A stretch of 64,000 nt of DNA from Sphingomonas sp. (GCF_017745215.1 NZ_JAGHZV010000007.1:154969-218968); one strand, 5' to 3'; positions 38,496 through 47,212 are shown, counted from the stretch's first letter. Notes: generated by a model not told the origin, from the letters alone. A program made the numbers and translations.

Positions 38496-38747
38496 ATGCG
38501 CAAGCTCATCCTACCGCTCGCGCTGATCGCGGCGCTGGGCCTCGCCGGCTGCGGCCAGAAGGCGAAGAACGAAGCCGCCGAGGCCAATGGCTCGATCGGC
38601 GGCGACAGCAACACCATGGCTGCCGCGGTGGACGACATCAATGCCGCGCAGGCCGCCGCGTTCAACAACGCCGAACAGGCCTATGCCGGCAATGATTCGC
38701 ACGGCGGCGATGAAGGCAGCGGCGACGGCAACGAGATCTTCGACTGA
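38496..38747 (+). CDS. Small lipoprotein
   Basis: An 83-aa protein with lipobox GLAGC (Cys near residue 19), then an acidic, Asn/Ala-rich mature part (AAAVDDINAAQAAAFNNAEQ) and a Gly/Asp tail. It ends 2 nt before a second, shorter lipoprotein gene. No function is known. The ATG has GAAGGGAGACAC upstream. Confidence 0.75.
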   Translation: MRKLILPLALIAALGLAGCGQKAKNEAAEANGSIGGDSNTMAAAVDDINAAQAAAFNNAEQAYAGNDSHGGDEGSGDGNEIFD

Positions 38748-38749
38748 CC

Positions 38750-38899
38750 ATGGCGCGCGGTTTCCTCGCGATCCTGCCGCTGGCGTTGCTGCTCGCGGCG
38801 TGCGGCGACGGCGGCTCGGACGAGGACCGCCAGCTCAATGCCGCCGCGGCGGCGACCGACATCAATGCGTCGACCAATGTGACGGAGCCCGGCCAATGA
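38750..38899 (+). CDS. Micro-lipoprotein (49 aa)
   Basis: Starts MARGFLAILPLALLLAACGD with lipobox LLAAC (Cys18), then an acidic stretch and AAAATDINASTNVTEPGQ. The DINA element resembles DDINAAQ in the preceding lipoprotein, suggesting a shortened paralogue. It begins 2 nt after the first lipoprotein, and its stop overlaps the aldo/keto reductase ATG (ATGA), so three genes are coupled. Confidence 0.65.
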   Translation: MARGFLAILPLALLLAACGDGGSDEDRQLNAAAAATDINASTNVTEPGQ

Positions 38900-39849
38900 C
38901 ATTACGCGCACTGGGGGCCAGCGGCCTCGAGCTGACCCCGCTGGTGCTGGGCGGCAACGTCTTCGGCTGGACCGCCGACAAGGCGACGAGCTTCCGCATC
39001 CTCGATCGCTTCGCCGAGCGCGGCGGCGTGATGATCGACACCGCCGACGTCTATTCGGCCTGGGTGCCCGGCCACAAGGGCGGCGAATCGGAGAGCGTGA
39101 TCGGCGAGTGGCTCAAGGCCTCGGGCAAGCGCGACAAGGTGCTGATCGCGACCAAGATCGGCATGCTGCCCTGGGACAACACCGAGCTCGGCAAGCTCGC
39201 GCCGCCCAAGATCGCCGCGCAATGCGATGCGTCGCTGCAGCGGCTTGGGATCGATCGCATCGATTTGTACTTCGCGCACCAGGACGATCCCGACACGCCG
39301 CAGGACGACGTGCTCGGCGCGTTCGCCAAGCTGATCGACGCGGGCAAGGTCCACAGCATCGGCGCGTCGAACTTCGGGGCGATGCGGCTGAAGTCTGCGC
39401 TCGACCTCGCGACGAAGCACGGGCTGCCGCATTACCGCGCGCTGCAGAACGAGTATAACCTCGTCAGCCGCCACAAGTTCGAGGGCGAGGTCGAGGACCT
39501 CTGCCTGACGCACAACATCGGCGTGGTGCCCTTCTACGGGCTCGCCTCGGGGTTCCTCACGGGCAAATACCGTTCGGCGGCGGACTTCGGGAAGAGCGTG
39601 CGCGGCGGGCGGATGCAGGCCTATCTCGACGGCAAGGGACCGGCGGTGCTTGGCGTCATGGACGAGGTCGCGGCGGAGACCGGCGCGACGCTCGCCCAGA
39701 TCGCGCTCGCCTGGCTCGCCGCGCAGGACGGCGTCACCGCGCCGATCGCGAGCGCGACCAGCGTCGAGCAGCTGGACGAGCTGCTGGGCTTCTGGGATGT
39801 CGAGCTGAGCAAGGACCAGCTCGACCGGCTGACCGTGGCGGGGGCCTGA
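38896..39849 (+). CDS. Aldo/keto reductase
   Basis: A 317-aa TIM-barrel NADPH oxidoreductase. Motifs are the N-terminal 'LGASGLELTPLVLGGNVFGW', catalytic-Tyr region MIDTADVYSAWVPGHKGGES, LIATKIGMLPWD (catalytic Lys), DLYFAHQDDPDTP (catalytic His) and a NADPH-binding PIASATSVEQLDELLGF. It resembles the YajO/Tas-like aldo/keto reductases acting on aldehydes or sugars. The substrate is unknown. The start is fixed by the 4-nt overlap with the micro-lipoprotein. Confidence 0.93.
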   Translation: MTLRALGASGLELTPLVLGGNVFGWTADKATSFRILDRFAERGGVMIDTADVYSAWVPGHKGGESESVIGEWLKASGKRDKVLIATKIGMLPWDNTELGKLAPPKIAAQCDASLQRLGIDRIDLYFAHQDDPDTPQDDVLGAFAKLIDAGKVHSIGASNFGAMRLKSALDLATKHGLPHYRALQNEYNLVSRHKFEGEVEDLCLTHNIGVVPFYGLASGFLTGKYRSAADFGKSVRGGRMQAYLDGKGPAVLGVMDEVAAETGATLAQIALAWLAAQDGVTAPIASATSVEQLDELLGFWDVELSKDQLDRLTVAGA

Positions 39850-39873
39850 GCCAGTCGGCGAGCGCCGCCCCGC

Positions 39874-39889
39874 TTGCAATGTAGGATTT
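39874..39889 (+). other. 16-bp motif shared with the spanin-like gene promoter
   Basis: TTGCAATGTAGGATTT here on the plus strand is identical to the sequence upstream of the gene at 51040-51405 (there on the minus strand, 51451-51466). It is AT-rich for this genome, so recurrence by chance is unlikely. Downstream lies a 130-nt gap with an inverted repeat GGGTCG...CGACCC near 39969-40001 and no convincing gene. Confidence 0.45.
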
Positions 39890-40020
39890 GGCCTGCTTGG
39901 CTGGCGCGGCTGGAGAATTCCGGTCGTTCTTCGAAGTCGGAAGGGTACAGGAATCGGAATCGCCGCGACGGGTCGTGACTCTTGTGACTTTTCGCGACCC
40001 GACTCGGGGTTTCGGCGGCG

Positions 40021-40524
40021 TCAGACCAGCCCGAGCAGCACCGCCACGCCCCAGGCGACGCCGCCGAGCAGCGCCCAGCCGCCCGCGGCGCAGGCGACGA
40101 TGATCGCGACGCGGGTGCGGAGCGGCAGGCGGTCGACCACCGGCTCGGCGGCGTAGAGCGCTTCCTCGAGCTCGGCCTGGCTGGTCGCGCCATAGGGCAG
40201 GCGGATCGGCGCGGCGGGAGCGGCGACCAGCGCCTTGGCGAAGTCGCTGTCGCTCAACGGCTCGAGGAACTCGCAGCCGTATCCGGTCTCGGCCTGGCGG
40301 ACGACGCGCGCCTTGCGCACGCCGATGCCGGCGAGGCCAAGCCCGATCTCGCTGCCGACCCTGAGCTCGGCCGAAACGACCACGCGGAAGCCGCCCGCGG
40401 AGAGGTCCTCGACCACCGCGTCGAGCGGCGCCCAGTCCGAATCCCTCAGCGTCGCGTCGCGCTCGAGCCGATGGCGCTCGGCCGATCGGTCGTCTTCGCG
40501 ATAGAGTCGCGCAGCAATCGACAT
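40021..40524 (-). CDS. PilZ-domain protein with C-terminal membrane segment
   Basis: A 167-aa protein. The PilZ domain (about 14-95) has the Arg cluster RSAERHRLER (RxxxR-type) and EDLSAGGFRV (D-x-S-x-x-G), the c-di-GMP-binding pair, then VRKARVVRQAETGYGCEFLE. A linker leads to a C-terminal hydrophobic segment (about 136-163) after LPLRTRV. It should be a c-di-GMP receptor anchored at the inner membrane. AAGGGG precedes the ATG. It lies 88 nt downstream of the fatty-acid regulator on the same strand. Confidence 0.85.
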   Translation of the reverse strand: MSIAARLYREDDRSAERHRLERDATLRDSDWAPLDAVVEDLSAGGFRVVVSAELRVGSEIGLGLAGIGVRKARVVRQAETGYGCEFLEPLSDSDFAKALVAAPAAPIRLPYGATSQAELEEALYAAEPVVDRLPLRTRVAIIVACAAGGWALLGGVAWGVAVLLGLV

Positions 40525-40612
40525 GTCCGGAACCCCTTCTTGCCCGGTCCCGACGTGGACCGACAGGGGTTGCCGTCGCGTAAACGCGGCGGCCGATTAT
40601 CGATACGGGACG

Positions 40613-41995
40613 CTAATCGCCCGCGAAGCCGAACGGCGTCAGCCCCGCCTCGCGCTCGCTGACCAGCAGCGCGCGGCCGGCGGGCGGGGCGGAGCGCTGG
40701 GGACAGTCGGGGCGCGTGCAGGCGCGGCAGCCGGGACCGATCGGGACGGCCTGGCCCGCGAGGTCGAAGCCGCGCGCGGCGGCGAGGTTGCGCGCATCGG
40801 CCGCGGCGATGCCGATCCCCACGGCGAAGCGCGCATGGATGCCGCCCGCACGCGCGCCCTGCGGCTGGACGCTCCTCGCCAGCGTGAACCAGCGCCCGCC
40901 GCCCTCGAGCTCGACGAGCTGCGCGACGATCTCGCCGGGCCGCGCGAACGCGTCGAAGATCGCCCAGAGCGGGCAGGTCCCCGGTCCCTCGGCGAGCGGC
41001 GAGGCGCTCGCGCCCGCATAGCGTTTGGAGACCTGGCCGGCGCGGTCGATGCGGATCATGAAGAAGGGCAGGCCGCGCGCGCCGACGCGCTGGAGCGTCG
41101 CGAGCCGGTGCGCGACATGCTCGAACCCCGCGCCGAAGCGGCGCTGGAGCAGCTCGAGGTCGTACCCCGTCGCTTCGCAGGCGCGCAGGAAGCGGGCGTA
41201 GGGCATCATCACCGCCGCGGCGAAATAGCCGGTCAAGTGGCGGCGGAAGAGCCGCTCCGCCAGCCGCTCGAGCGCGGCGCCGCGGACCAGCGCGTCGATC
41301 TCGCCGCGCGCTTCCTCGGCGAGCTGCTGCGCGAGCGCGAAGCTGCGCGCGGGGGCATCGAGCAATTCCGAGAGCTGGAGCTGGCGGGCGTGGAGGTCGA
41401 GGCGCTTGAGCCGGTCGGGCATCACTTCGACCGGCAGGATGCGCACCGAGAGCTGGTGCTTGACCCGCAGCCGCTCGGCCATCGCGCCATAGAGGTCGCC
41501 GGCGGCGAGACGAAGCTCGTCGGCGAGCCGCTCGGCAGCGGCGTCGAGGTCGGCGAAATGGTTGCGCCAGCGCTCGATCTCTCGGCGGACGGCGATCGCG
41601 GGATCGGGCGCGGCGTCGGCTTGCGCCCCGCCGCCGGTGCCGATCCGGTCATAGGCGCGCGCGAACGCCTCGGCGCCGCCGGGCGCGCCGGCGAGCCATT
41701 CCTCGACTTGCGTCCGGTCGATCTCGAGGTCGGCGAACATCGGGTCGGCGAGCCGGCGCCGCAGCCCCTCGCCGCCGCCGCCCGGCTCGCCGGCGGAGAG
41801 CGCGCGCGGATCGAAGTCGAACTGCTCGGCGAGGCGGAGGAGCAAGGTCGCGGTCAGCGGCCGCTGGTTGCGCTCGACGAGGTTGAGATAGCTGGGCGAG
41901 ATGCCGAGCACATCGGCCATCGCCGCCTGCGTCATCGCGGCACCGCGGCGAAGGCGGCGGACGGCATGGCCGGCGAAAAGCTTTGGATCTGCCAT
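40613..41995 (-). CDS. XRE/IrrE-domain transcriptional regulator (ScfR/RamB-like)
   Basis: A 460-aa protein. It has an N-terminal helix-turn-helix (about 8-65; MTQAAMADVLGISPSYLNLV, then ERNQRPL), a central IrrE/ImmA-like region (about 150-290) and the C-terminal DUF2083-type domain ending with GCRACTRPDCPQR, a C-x2-C-x4-C knuckle. This is the short-chain-fatty-acyl regulator family. RamB, a member, controls the glyoxylate cycle in Corynebacterium. It is divergent from aceA across a 258-nt gap, so aceA is the likely target, perhaps with acyl-CoA as effector. No good ribosome-binding site is seen, but the start matches the helix-turn-helix boundary. Confidence 0.9.
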   Translation of the reverse strand: MADPKLFAGHAVRRLRRGAAMTQAAMADVLGISPSYLNLVERNQRPLTATLLLRLAEQFDFDPRALSAGEPGGGGEGLRRRLADPMFADLEIDRTQVEEWLAGAPGGAEAFARAYDRIGTGGGAQADAAPDPAIAVRREIERWRNHFADLDAAAERLADELRLAAGDLYGAMAERLRVKHQLSVRILPVEVMPDRLKRLDLHARQLQLSELLDAPARSFALAQQLAEEARGEIDALVRGAALERLAERLFRRHLTGYFAAAVMMPYARFLRACEATGYDLELLQRRFGAGFEHVAHRLATLQRVGARGLPFFMIRIDRAGQVSKRYAGASASPLAEGPGTCPLWAIFDAFARPGEIVAQLVELEGGGRWFTLARSVQPQGARAGGIHARFAVGIGIAAADARNLAAARGFDLAGQAVPIGPGCRACTRPDCPQRSAPPAGRALLVSEREAGLTPFGFAGD

Positions 41996-42013
41996 CGGCA
42001 CTCGAAAACGGGT

Positions 42014-42078
42014 GCGGAGACTTCGTCCGCCCGTTTGGGGCCACGCCGGGGGACGTGGTGGGCTCGCGAAGTCTCCGC
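42014..42078. other. Nested inverted repeat in the regulator/aceA gap
   Basis: Outer 12-bp perfect arms GCGGAGACTTCG (42014-42025) and CGAAGTCTCCGC (42067-42078), with an inner CCACG / CGTGG stem. It sits just before the regulator start. It could form a leader structure in either transcript. Confidence 0.5.
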
Positions 42079-42107
42079 TGGCGCGGGGTGTGGCAGGGTG
42101 GAGCGAA

Positions 42108-42127
42108 ATTGTCAATGAAATTACAAT
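42108..42127. promoter_or_regulatory. Candidate operator ATTGT-N10-ACAAT before aceA
   Basis: ATTGTCAATGAAATTACAAT, an AT-rich imperfect palindrome in the aceA/regulator gap, about 125 nt before aceA. It is a reasonable candidate site for the divergent XRE/IrrE regulator. It does not match the published RamB motif that I recall (TTTGCAAA-like). Confidence 0.4.
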
Positions 42128-42253
42128 ATCACAACTCGAGTACGTGCTCCCCGCGACAGGTCGACGCCTTTTCCGATGCCTTTCCTCTGCCTCCTGGACC
42201 GATTCAAGCGCTAGGAGGCGTGCAACCCATCGTCGAGTTGTAAAGGATAGCAC

Positions 42254-43537
42254 ATGACCACGACCTTCGAAGATCTCGTCCCCGCGCCCCAGGGCCGGTT
42301 CGACGGCATCGACCGCCCCTATTCGGCGGAGGACGTGGCGAAGCTGCGCGGCTCGCTGCCGATCGAGCACACGCTCGCGCGCCGCGGCGCGCTCAAGCTC
42401 TGGGAGCTGCTCAAGACCGAGGACTATATCAACGCGCTCGGCGCGCTCAGCGGCAACCAGGCGATGCAGATGGTGCGCGCCGGGCTCAAGGCGATCTACC
42501 TTTCGGGCTGGCAGGTGGCGGCCGACGCCAACACCGCGGGGCAGATGTACCCCGACCAGTCGCTGTATCCTGCGAACGCCGGTCCCGAACTCGCGCGCCG
42601 GATCAATTCGACGCTCCAGCGCGCCGACCAGATCGAGCACATGGAAGGTGGCGCCCAGCGCGACTGGTTCGCGCCGATCGTCGCCGATGCCGAGGCTGGC
42701 TTCGGCGGGCCGCTCAACTGCTTCGAGATCATGAAGGCCTATATCGCCGCGGGCGCCGCCGGCGTGCATTATGAGGACCAGCTCGCGAGCGAGAAGAAGT
42801 GCGGCCACCTGGGCGGCAAGGTGCTGATCCCGACGCAGGCGCACATCCGCAACCTCGATGCGGCGCGCCTCGCGGCCGACGTGTGCGGCGTGCCGACGGT
42901 GATCTGCGCGCGCACCGACGCCGAGAGCGCCAGGCTGATCACCTCGGACGTCGACGAGCGCGACCGCGAGTTCCTGACCGGCGAGCGCACGCCCGAGGGC
43001 TTCTTCCGCCTCAAGGACGGCACCGGCGTCGACCATTGCATCAAGCGCGGCCTCGCCTTCGCGAGCCATGCCGACTTGCTGTGGTGGGAGACCAGCCACC
43101 CCAACATGGACGATGCCCGCCGCTTCGCCGAGGCGATCAAGAAGGAGCATCCGAACAAGATGCTCGCCTACAACTGCTCGCCCAGCTTCAACTGGGAGAA
43201 GAACCTCGACAAGGACGACATCGCCAAGTTCCAGCGCGAGATCGGCGCGATGGGCTACAAGTTCCAGTTCGTCACGCTCGCGGGCTTCCACCAGCTCAAC
43301 TTCGGCATGTTCGAGCTGGCGCGCGGCTACAAGGATCGCGGCATGGCGGCCTATTCGGAGCTGCAGCAGGCCGAGTTCGCCGCCGAAGTGAACGGCTACA
43401 CCGCGACGCGCCATCAGCGCGAAGTCGGCACCGGCTATTTCGATGCGATCGCGCAGACGGTGGCGGGGGGCGCCAGCTCCACCACTGCGCTCGCCGAGAG
43501 CACCGAAGCCGCCCAGTTCAAGCAAGAAGCCGCGTAA
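42254..43537 (+). CDS. aceA: Isocitrate lyase
   Basis: A 427-aa enzyme of the glyoxylate shunt: isocitrate to glyoxylate + succinate. The catalytic signature KKCGH is intact near residue 182, flanked by '[10 protein letters not shown]' and [29 protein letters not shown] and [12 protein letters not shown] are also present. Length is normal. AAAGGAT lies 7 nt before the ATG. A divergent fatty-acid-type regulator and a 60-aa gene 14 nt downstream form the locus. Malate synthase is not in the window. Confidence 0.98.
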   Translation: MTTTFEDLVPAPQGRFDGIDRPYSAEDVAKLRGSLPIEHTLARRGALKLWELLKTEDYINALGALSGNQAMQMVRAGLKAIYLSGWQVAADANTAGQMYPDQSLYPANAGPELARRINSTLQRADQIEHMEGGAQRDWFAPIVADAEAGFGGPLNCFEIMKAYIAAGAAGVHYEDQLASEKKCGHLGGKVLIPTQAHIRNLDAARLAADVCGVPTVICARTDAESARLITSDVDERDREFLTGERTPEGFFRLKDGTGVDHCIKRGLAFASHADLLWWETSHPNMDDARRFAEAIKKEHPNKMLAYNCSPSFNWEKNLDKDDIAKFQREIGAMGYKFQFVTLAGFHQLNFGMFELARGYKDRGMAAYSELQQAEFAAEVNGYTATRHQREVGTGYFDAIAQTVAGGASSTTALAESTEAAQFKQEAA

Positions 43538-43551
43538 GAGGAGAGTGAGCC

Positions 43552-43734
43552 ATGCAGACCGACGAAACCCGTGAGCCGCCCAGCCCTGAACCTCAGCGTG
43601 CCCGCGCGGTGTTCTCGACCGAAGACTTCCGCCTGCTTCGCGAGGCGGTGGGCGATTACATGCTCAAGGTCCGCGACCAGCCGGAATCGGTGAAGTTCTC
43701 GAACCTCTATCACCGCCTCGGCCGCGTCGCCTGA
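43552..43734 (+). CDS. Small conserved protein downstream of aceA
   Basis: A 60-aa soluble protein: a Pro/Glu-rich start, then AVFSTEDFRLLREAVGDYML and ESVKFSNLYHRLGRVA. It begins 14 nt after aceA with GAGGAGAG as ribosome-binding site and ends before a strong terminator, so it is the last gene of the aceA operon. I know of no function. The position suggests an isocitrate-lyase-linked role. Confidence 0.75.
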   Translation: MQTDETREPPSPEPQRARAVFSTEDFRLLREAVGDYMLKVRDQPESVKFSNLYHRLGRVA

Positions 43735-43764
43735 GGCACGAGTTTCCTGGGGAGGAAAAGGTGT

Positions 43765-43797
43765 CCGCCGGGGCTGGTCCCCGGCGGGCATTTCTTC
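43765..43797 (+). terminator. Intrinsic terminator of the aceA operon
   Basis: Stem CCGCCGGGG / CCCCGGCGG with a 5-nt loop, followed by GCATTTCTTC. It lies 30 nt after the 60-aa gene and next to the convergent doc gene stop. Confidence 0.8.
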
Positions 43798-43798
43798 G

Positions 43799-44191
43799 TC
43801 AGGCGGGGACGGTGTGCTTGCGGAACCAGTCGGTGAGCGCCTCGACGCTCAACTCGCCCGCCGCGAGCGACAGGAAGGTCATCACCAGTTCGACGTCGTC
43901 GCACGCAAGCCGATAGCCGTTGAGCACCAGGAAGGTTTCACTCACCACGGCGGCGGTGCGTTTGTTGCCATCTACGAAGGGATGGTTGCGCGCGATGCCA
44001 TAGGCATAGCTCGCCGCCAGCTCGGCCGCATCGGGCTCGCCATAGGCAACGAGATTGAGCGGTCGTGCCATCGCGCTCTCGAGCATGTTCCGATCGCGCA
44101 CACCCTCAGCGCCGCCGTGTTCGGCGAGCTGTTCCCCATGCGCAGCCTCGGCGACCGCGAGGTCGACCCAGATCCACTCGCGCTGGGCCAT
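43799..44191 (-). CDS. doc: Doc-type toxin (Fic fold)
   Basis: A 130-aa protein with the Fic/Doc motif HPFVDGNKRTAAV (residues ~70-82; Doc consensus HxFx[DN][AG]NKR), preceded by GVRDRNMLESAMARPLNLVA. Doc phosphorylates EF-Tu and blocks translation. The catalytic His, Asp and Lys-Arg are intact, so this copy looks active. It starts 2 nt after an AbrB-like antitoxin gene and forms a two-gene operon. Confidence 0.9.
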   Translation of the reverse strand: MAQREWIWVDLAVAEAAHGEQLAEHGGAEGVRDRNMLESAMARPLNLVAYGEPDAAELAASYAYGIARNHPFVDGNKRTAAVVSETFLVLNGYRLACDDVELVMTFLSLAAGELSVEALTDWFRKHTVPA

Positions 44192-44193
44192 GA

Positions 44194-44421
44194 CTATTTG
44201 GCGAGTTCGCGCAACGCATTACGGCGGCGTTCCATCACGTCGCGCGCAGCCTTCATCTGGTCTTCGAAGCCGGGATCGTGCCGGGTGAGCTGGATACCGC
44301 CCGGCACATCGCTGACGCTCAGCTCGTCACCCAGCTCGACGCGCAGGCGCGCGAGCATCTCCTTGGACAGGATCACGCCGGCCGAATTGCCGACACGGAC
44401 GATCTTGAGCGCCTTGGTCAT
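44194..44421 (-). CDS. AbrB/MazE-type antitoxin
   Basis: A 75-aa protein with an N-terminal swapped-hairpin DNA-binding domain (ALKIVRVGNSAGVILSKEML and LRVELGDELSV) and a charged C-terminal tail (RDVMERRRNALRELAK) that probably wraps the toxin. It is coupled to the doc gene, 2 nt apart. ATG 44421 is preferred over an upstream ATG that would include the operator palindrome. Confidence 0.88.
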   Translation of the reverse strand: MTKALKIVRVGNSAGVILSKEMLARLRVELGDELSVSDVPGGIQLTRHDPGFEDQMKAARDVMERRRNALRELAK

Positions 44422-44426
44422 ACAGA

Positions 44427-44436
44427 CGTTATAACG
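44427..44436. promoter_or_regulatory. Operator/promoter palindrome of the antitoxin-toxin operon
   Basis: CGTTATAACG, a perfect 10-bp palindrome 6 nt before the antitoxin start. It contains a TATAA-like -10, and AbrB-type antitoxins normally autorepress here. Confidence 0.5.
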
Positions 44437-44453
44437 CAAAATGCGCCAAAAGT

Positions 44454-45926
44454 CTACCGCGTCGCCGCCGCCAGCCGCGCCACACGTGCCTCATGTTCGG
44501 CCTTGCCGAAGGGAAAGCGGCTGTAGAGCCAGGCGGCGGCCATCGCGAGGCCGAGGTACAGCGCGATGAAGGCCAGCGTCAGCTCGTCGAGCGCCGCCTT
44601 GGGCACTGTCCCCGGCAATGCGCCGGTCGGGAAATGCGTCAGCAGCACGATCAGCCCCGAGCCGAAGATGCCCAGCCCGCTCGTGCACTTCTGGATGAAG
44701 AAGGAGCCCGCGAAGAACACTCCCTCGGAACGCCGCCCGGTGTCCATCTCCGAATATTCAACGACGTCGGCGAGCATCGAGGCGCCGAGGATCGTCGAGG
44801 AGACGCTGCAGCTCGTGTTGAAGTAGAAGATCGCGAAGAGCAGCGGGAAGAGCACCGGATTGCCCGGCTCGGGGAAGAAGCCGACCAGCCGCAACACATA
44901 GGGTGTCGCCAGCAGCAGCGCGGCGGCGATCATGAACCCCATCGCCGCGCGCGGCTTGCCGATCCGGCGCGCGACGCGCGGCGCGATCACGAAGGCCGTC
45001 GCCGCGCCGGCGAGCAGCACCAGGCTCATCCACAGATAGTCGCTCCCCTCCATCCGCCAGACGTGCGCGTAGAGATAGTTGGAGAGCGAGAAGCTGATCC
45101 CCTGCGCCGAATAATAGCAGAGCGCCGCGCCCATCAGCGTGAGGAAGGCGCGGTTGCTGATCGTCTGCCAGAAATCCCGGAAGGTCTCGCCGCGCGGCTT
45201 CTTCGCGACGTCGGCGCGCGGCAGGCGCCTGATCTCGCCGTGCGTGCCGATCGCCGAGGTGAGGATCGCGAGCGCCATCAGCGCCGCCCCGCCGATCGCG
45301 AAGCCCGGATAGCCGCCGCGGCTGAACTGCCCCGCCTCCTGCCCCGGCCCGGGCGCAAGGAACCAGCCATAGGCCGCCATCATCATCGCCATGCCGCCGC
45401 CCCAGCCGAAGAGGTAGCGATACGCCATGATCCGCGTGCGCTCGTCGTAATCGGCGGTAAGCTCGGGGCTCAATGCCTGCGAGGGGACCTCGAACGCCGA
45501 GACCGCGGTGCGTACGATCACCGCAGTGGCGAACAGCCAGGCGAGCTGCAGCCCGTGCGAGCCCGCGGGCGGGTTCCACAGCAGCCACCAGCCGATCGCG
45601 ATCGGCAGCGCCGCGCCGTACATCCAGGGATGGCGCCGACCCCAGCGACTGCGCGTCCGGTCCGAGAGCACGCCGATCGCGGGGTCGATGAACGCGTCGA
45701 GGAACAGCGCGCACATGATCGCGAAGCCGACCTGCTCGGCGGGCAAATGCACCACCTGGTTGTAGAAGAGCAGCAGGAAGGTGAGGAAGCCGAAGTCCTT
45801 CACGCCATAGGCGACCGCGCCGAAGCCATAGGCGAGCATCACCGGCGTCTTGAGCCGGCGGACGGGCGGGAGCGCCGAACGCGGGGCTTCGGCGGCGGGG
45901 TTCGGCCTCTCCATCGCATCAACCAT
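44454..45926 (-). CDS. GPH-type MFS sugar transporter
   Basis: A 490-aa inner-membrane protein with about 12 helices and GPH (glycoside-pentoside-hexuronide, MelB-like) motifs: FIDPAIGVLSDRTRSRWGRR in loop 2-3, FEVPSQALSPELTADYDERT and 'MLADVVEYSEMDTGRRSEGV' near the C-terminal half. It imports sugars or glycosides with H+ or Na+. The substrate is unknown and the neighbours do not help. Two in-frame ATGs (45926, 45914) exist. It is divergent from the acyl-CoA dehydrogenase, with a palindrome CGCTATAGCG in the 125-nt gap near 45998. Confidence 0.9.
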   Translation of the reverse strand: MVDAMERPNPAAEAPRSALPPVRRLKTPVMLAYGFGAVAYGVKDFGFLTFLLLFYNQVVHLPAEQVGFAIMCALFLDAFIDPAIGVLSDRTRSRWGRRHPWMYGAALPIAIGWWLLWNPPAGSHGLQLAWLFATAVIVRTAVSAFEVPSQALSPELTADYDERTRIMAYRYLFGWGGGMAMMMAAYGWFLAPGPGQEAGQFSRGGYPGFAIGGAALMALAILTSAIGTHGEIRRLPRADVAKKPRGETFRDFWQTISNRAFLTLMGAALCYYSAQGISFSLSNYLYAHVWRMEGSDYLWMSLVLLAGAATAFVIAPRVARRIGKPRAAMGFMIAAALLLATPYVLRLVGFFPEPGNPVLFPLLFAIFYFNTSCSVSSTILGASMLADVVEYSEMDTGRRSEGVFFAGSFFIQKCTSGLGIFGSGLIVLLTHFPTGALPGTVPKAALDELTLAFIALYLGLAMAAAWLYSRFPFGKAEHEARVARLAAATR

Positions 45927-46051
45927 AGGAAGGGCGCCCGGCGCGGGTCAATCGGCCAAAGTTGGAAAAACGGGTATGTTGCGCGGGCCGACGCTCGCGC
46001 TATAGCGAGCCGGCCGCGACCAGCGGAATGGAAGTCGAGGGACGGAGAGGC

Positions 46052-47212
46052 ATGGCGCTCGACGCGGAAGTCTTCGAGGCATTGATCGACACGATCCGCC
46101 GCTTCGTGAGCGAACGCCTCCGCCCGCTCGAGGCCGAGGTCGAGGCAGCCGATGCGATCCCCGAGGATGTCGTCGAGGAGATGAAGGCGCTCGGGCTGTT
46201 CGGCCTGTCGATCGCGCCCGAATATGGTGGGCTTGGCCTCACGATGCGCGAGGAATGCCTCGTCGCGATCGAGCTGGGGCGGACCACGCCGGCGTTCCGC
46301 TCGACCTTCGGCACGAATGTCGGGATCGGCTCGCAGGGGCTGGTGATGGCGGGCACCGACAAGCAGAAGGCCGAATGGCTGCCGCGGATCGCGAGCGGCG
46401 AGGTGATCGCCAGCTTCGCGCTCACCGAGCCCGACGTCGGCTCCGATTCGGGCGCGGTGAAGACGCGCGCGGTGAAGGCCAAAGACGAGAATGGCGCCGA
46501 TGTCTATCGGATCTCCGGCACCAAGCGCTTCATCACCAATGCCGACAAGGCGCATGTCTTCACCGTGATGGCGCGCACCGGCGACGAGCCCGGCGGGCGC
46601 GGCGTCTCGGCCTTCCTCGTTCCGCGCGACCTGCCGGGACTCAGCATCGGCGAGCCCGAGAAGAAGATGGGCCAGAAGGGCGCCAAGGTGGCGGACGTGC
46701 TCTTCGAGGAGGTGCCGGTGCCGACGTCGCTGCGGCTCGGCGAGGAGGGGCAGGGGTTCAAGGTGGCGATGCAGGTGCTCGACCGCGGGCGGCTGCACAT
46801 CTCGGCGGTGTGCATCGGCGTGGCCGAGCGGCTGATCGCCGATTGCGTCGCCTATGCGAGCCAGCGCAAGCAGTTCGGCAAGCCGATCGCCGAGCACCAG
46901 CTGATCCAGGCGATGATCGCCGATTCGAAGACCGAGGCCTTGGCCGCGCGCGCGCTGGTGCTCGAGACCGCGATACGCAAGGACGCCGGCGAGAACACCA
47001 CGATGGAAGCCGCCGCGGCGAAATATTTCGCCAGCGAGATGGTCGGCCGCGTCGCCGATCGTGCCGTGCAGGTCTTCGGCGGCGCGGGCTATATCGCCGA
47101 TTACGGCATCGAACGGCTCTACCGCGATGTCCGGCTGTTCCGGATCTACGAAGGCACCAGCCAGATCCAGCAGCTGATCATCGCGCGCGAAACCATCAAA
47201 CGGGGAGGATGA
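46052..47212 (+). CDS. Acyl-CoA dehydrogenase
   Basis: A 386-aa FAD enzyme introducing a 2,3-double bond in acyl-CoA. It has LGLFGLSIAPEYGGLGLT, ASFALTEPDVGSDSGAVKTR (flavin/substrate loop), SGTKRFITNADKAHVFTVMA and VFGGAGYIADYGIERLYRDV with RLFRIYEGTSQIQQLIIARE at the C-terminus, including the catalytic Glu in YEGTSQIQ. ATG 46052 has GGAGAGG upstream. It overlaps the SDR gene by 4 nt (ATGA), suggesting a small fatty-acid or ketone degradation module. Confidence 0.95.
   Translation: MALDAEVFEALIDTIRRFVSERLRPLEAEVEAADAIPEDVVEEMKALGLFGLSIAPEYGGLGLTMREECLVAIELGRTTPAFRSTFGTNVGIGSQGLVMAGTDKQKAEWLPRIASGEVIASFALTEPDVGSDSGAVKTRAVKAKDENGADVYRISGTKRFITNADKAHVFTVMARTGDEPGGRGVSAFLVPRDLPGLSIGEPEKKMGQKGAKVADVLFEEVPVPTSLRLGEEGQGFKVAMQVLDRGRLHISAVCIGVAERLIADCVAYASQRKQFGKPIAEHQLIQAMIADSKTEALAARALVLETAIRKDAGENTTMEAAAAKYFASEMVGRVADRAVQVFGGAGYIADYGIERLYRDVRLFRIYEGTSQIQQLIIARETIKRGG

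Noticed and set aside
39888..40103. A 71-aa plus-strand frame after the aldo/keto reductase
   Set aside because: The second half is the Arg/Pro shadow of the PilZ gene, and no ribosome-binding site or family was seen.
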